NCBI RefSeq assembly: GCF_014596475.1
Contig: NZ_MECJ01000030.1
Location: forward strand, 62,001 to 126,000
Direction: 5' to 3'
Length of the DNA stretch: 64,000 nt
From: Streptomyces sp. CBMA152
Lineage (GTDB): Bacteria; Actinomycetota; Actinomycetes; Streptomycetales; Streptomycetaceae
Part shown: positions 62,779 to 64,000 of the stretch, in pieces
Layout: every line of letters starts with the position of its first letter
Position numbering within the stretch: position 1 is the first letter of the stretch
The notes under the pieces: generated by a model
Database searches by the model: none
The model's input: the letters and a program-made list of their open reading frames with translations, nothing else
What the model was told of the DNA's origin: nothing
Program-made: the position numbers and the translations under genes

Positions 62779-62954
62779 CCCCACCCCGCGACCTGTTGGG
62801 GGGCGGTTGTTCGTCTGCGGATCGTGCTGGGTTGCTCGCGCAGTTCCCCGCGCCCCTAGGTGGTTAGGGGCGCGGGGAACTGCGCGAGCAACCCAGCACG
62901 GGCGGCCAGCCGACCGACAACCGCCGGAGGCTTTCGGGAAGGGGTGGGGTGGGG
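62778..62954. repeat. Composite palindromic repeat, copy 8 with a 35-bp perfect stem
   Basis: The core palindrome here extends through the flank module: the left arm 62824-62858 and right arm 62865-62899 are perfectly complementary over 35 bases, with the loop GGTGGT. The right terminal arm (62932-62954) follows, and a shortened left arm (CCCCACCCCGC) begins at 62779. It starts at the manC stop codon and likely terminates that transcript. Confidence 0.9.
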
Positions 62955-62995
62955 AAACCAAACCGGGCGGAGCCCAGGACAGTAACCTCGGGAGC

Positions 62996-64000
62996 GTGGC
63001 CGGTCGCTTTGCTCCCCGTACTCCCACCCGCACCACCGTGCGCGGCGGAGAAGTCCGCGTGCCCCCGGCCGTGCCGACGCCCCGGCCCGCGTCAACGGGT
63101 GCCCGCAGTCGGCGGTACGCACCACCCGGACCCCTGGACCTCGGGCTCATCCTCGGCCCCCTAAGACGCGGCCCCGCCGACCCCACGTTCCGGGCCGCCC
63201 GGGACGGGGTGTGGAGGGCGTCCCGTACGCCCGAAGGCCCCGGCACCCTCCGCGTGACCAAGCAGGCCGACGCCGTCGAGGCCGAGGCGTGGGGCGAGGG
63301 CGCGGAGTGGCTGCTGAGCCACCTCCCCGGGCTCCTCGGCGACGGGGACGACCCCGAGGCCTTCGCCCCACGGCACCGCCTCGTCGCCGAGTCCGCCCGC
63401 CGCCGCCCCGGCCTGCGCCTGTCCCGTACCGGCCTCGTACTGGAGTCGCTGATCCCGTCGATCCTGGAGCAGAAGGTCACCACGGACGAGGCGTACCGGG
63501 CGTGGCGCCTGCTCGTACGCAAGTACGGCGAGCCCGCCCCCGGCCCGGCCCCCGACGGGATGTACGTGATGCCGGACGCCCGGACATGGGCGCTGATCCC
63601 GTCCTGGGAGTGGCACCGCGCGGGCGTCGACGCCAAGCGCTCGTCGACGATCCTGCGCGCGGTACGGGTCGCCCGCCGCCTGGAGGAGGCCGTCGCGCTG
63701 CCCCAGGAGGAGGCGGCGGCCCGGCTCCACCTCGTCCCCGGCATCGGCCCGTGGACCAGCGCCGAGACGCTGCAACGGGCGATGGGCGCCCCCGACCTGG
63801 TCAGCGTCGGCGACCTGCATCTGCCGGGCATCGTCGGCTACGCCCTGGCGGGCGACCGCACTGCCGACGACGCGGCGATGCTGGAACTCCTGGCCCCGTA
63901 CGCCGGTCAGCGCCACCGCGCCACCCGCCTGATCCTCCTCAGCGGCCGCACCCCGCCCCGCCGAGCGCCCCGGATGTCACCGCGCGACATCGGGGCGCTC
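62996..64000 (+). CDS. HhH-GPD DNA glycosylase (AlkA-like), truncated by the window end
   Basis: The frame is open for 335 codons to the last base of the window. The C-terminal two thirds carry the helix-hairpin-helix and catalytic region (LVPGIGPWTSAETLQ, then VSVGDLHLP with the aspartate in catalytic position). Upstream, SLIPSILEQKVTTDEAYRAWRLL is typical of 3-methyladenine glycosylase II/endonuclease III relatives. It excises damaged bases. The N-terminal 55 residues are Arg/Pro-rich. GTG 62996 follows TAACCT (62983-62988) by seven bases and has no usable ribosome site. Confidence 0.82.
   Translation, partial: MAGRFAPRTPTRTTVRGGEVRVPPAVPTPRPASTGARSRRYAPPGPLDLGLILGPLRRGPADPTFRAARDGVWRASRTPEGPGTLRVTKQADAVEAEAWGEGAEWLLSHLPGLLGDGDDPEAFAPRHRLVAESARRRPGLRLSRTGLVLESLIPSILEQKVTTDEAYRAWRLLVRKYGEPAPGPAPDGMYVMPDARTWALIPSWEWHRAGVDAKRSSTILRAVRVARRLEEAVALPQEEAAARLHLVPGIGPWTSAETLQRAMGAPDLVSVGDLHLPGIVGYALAGDRTADDAAMLELLAPYAGQRHRATRLILLSGRTPPRRAPRMSPRDIGAL

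Overview
The window is a 64 kb piece of a Streptomyces-type chromosome. Base composition is very high in GC with strong third-position GC bias. GTG starts are common, genes often overlap by 4 bases (ATGA or GTGA), and the gene set is typically streptomycete. The order bldA - cbs - hutU/hutF/hutI - SigB-type sigma factor - purK/purE - LCP genes - GDP-mannose pyrophosphorylase agrees with what I remember of the S. coelicolor SCO3080 to SCO3039 region read downwards. That comparison is from memory and was not computed. I saw no transposase, integrase, phage gene, CRISPR array or rRNA operon, so this looks like core chromosome.

Layout. 226-307 is a tRNA-Leu with anticodon UAA, the bldA tRNA that decodes the rare UUA codon. 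0.6-8.4 kb holds a Bax-inhibitor-1 family membrane protein, small proteins of unknown function, a thiolase, cystathionine beta-synthase and an SGNH hydrolase. 8.5-16.8 kb is a histidine-utilisation region: an RpiR-type regulator, a fold-III PLP decarboxylase relative, urocanate hydratase, an M20 amidohydrolase, formimidoylglutamate deiminase and imidazolonepropionase. 16.8-18.5 kb has an SDR and an Asp/Glu racemase family protein. 18.5-27.8 kb is a surface-glycan locus: BioF2/CelD-like acyltransferase, family 2 glycosyltransferase, polysaccharide deacetylase, a large polytopic membrane protein, a small membrane protein, a Wzx-like flippase with a long C-terminal membrane extension, and a DegT-type PLP enzyme.

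27.9-30.1 kb is a stress sigma factor with an anti-sigma antagonist and an anti-sigma kinase. 30.3-34.4 kb is a cell-surface operon: two sortase-signal proteins sharing a two-cysteine domain, and two secreted single-pass proteins, one with an additive sugar-binding-type fold. 34.5-39.1 kb has a POT peptide transporter, an unusually AT-rich 300-bp intergenic region with hairpins and a triple direct repeat, a two-component system and a GtrA protein. 39.3-43.8 kb is purK-purE coupled to an M19 dipeptidase and followed by a paralogue that has lost its metal ligands. 43.9-47.6 kb holds a CGNR zinc-finger protein, a VOC protein, a UDP-glucose dehydrogenase and an acyl-CoA dehydrogenase.

47.6-59.2 kb is a cell-wall region: an LAXTG surface protein, five LCP (LytR-CpsA-Psr) proteins and a family 2 glycosyltransferase. 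59.4-64 kb has a TIGR03089 protein, a PGRP-type amidase, GDP-mannose pyrophosphorylase and a DNA-glycosylase that runs off the end.

Two themes tie the window together. One is building and decorating the envelope: the glycan locus, five LCP ligases, three sortase substrates, the amidase and the nucleotide-sugar enzymes. The other is a family of composite palindromic repeats placed at gene 3' ends in at least eight spots, the most conspicuous non-coding structure here. All products are assigned by reading the translations; no database search was run.
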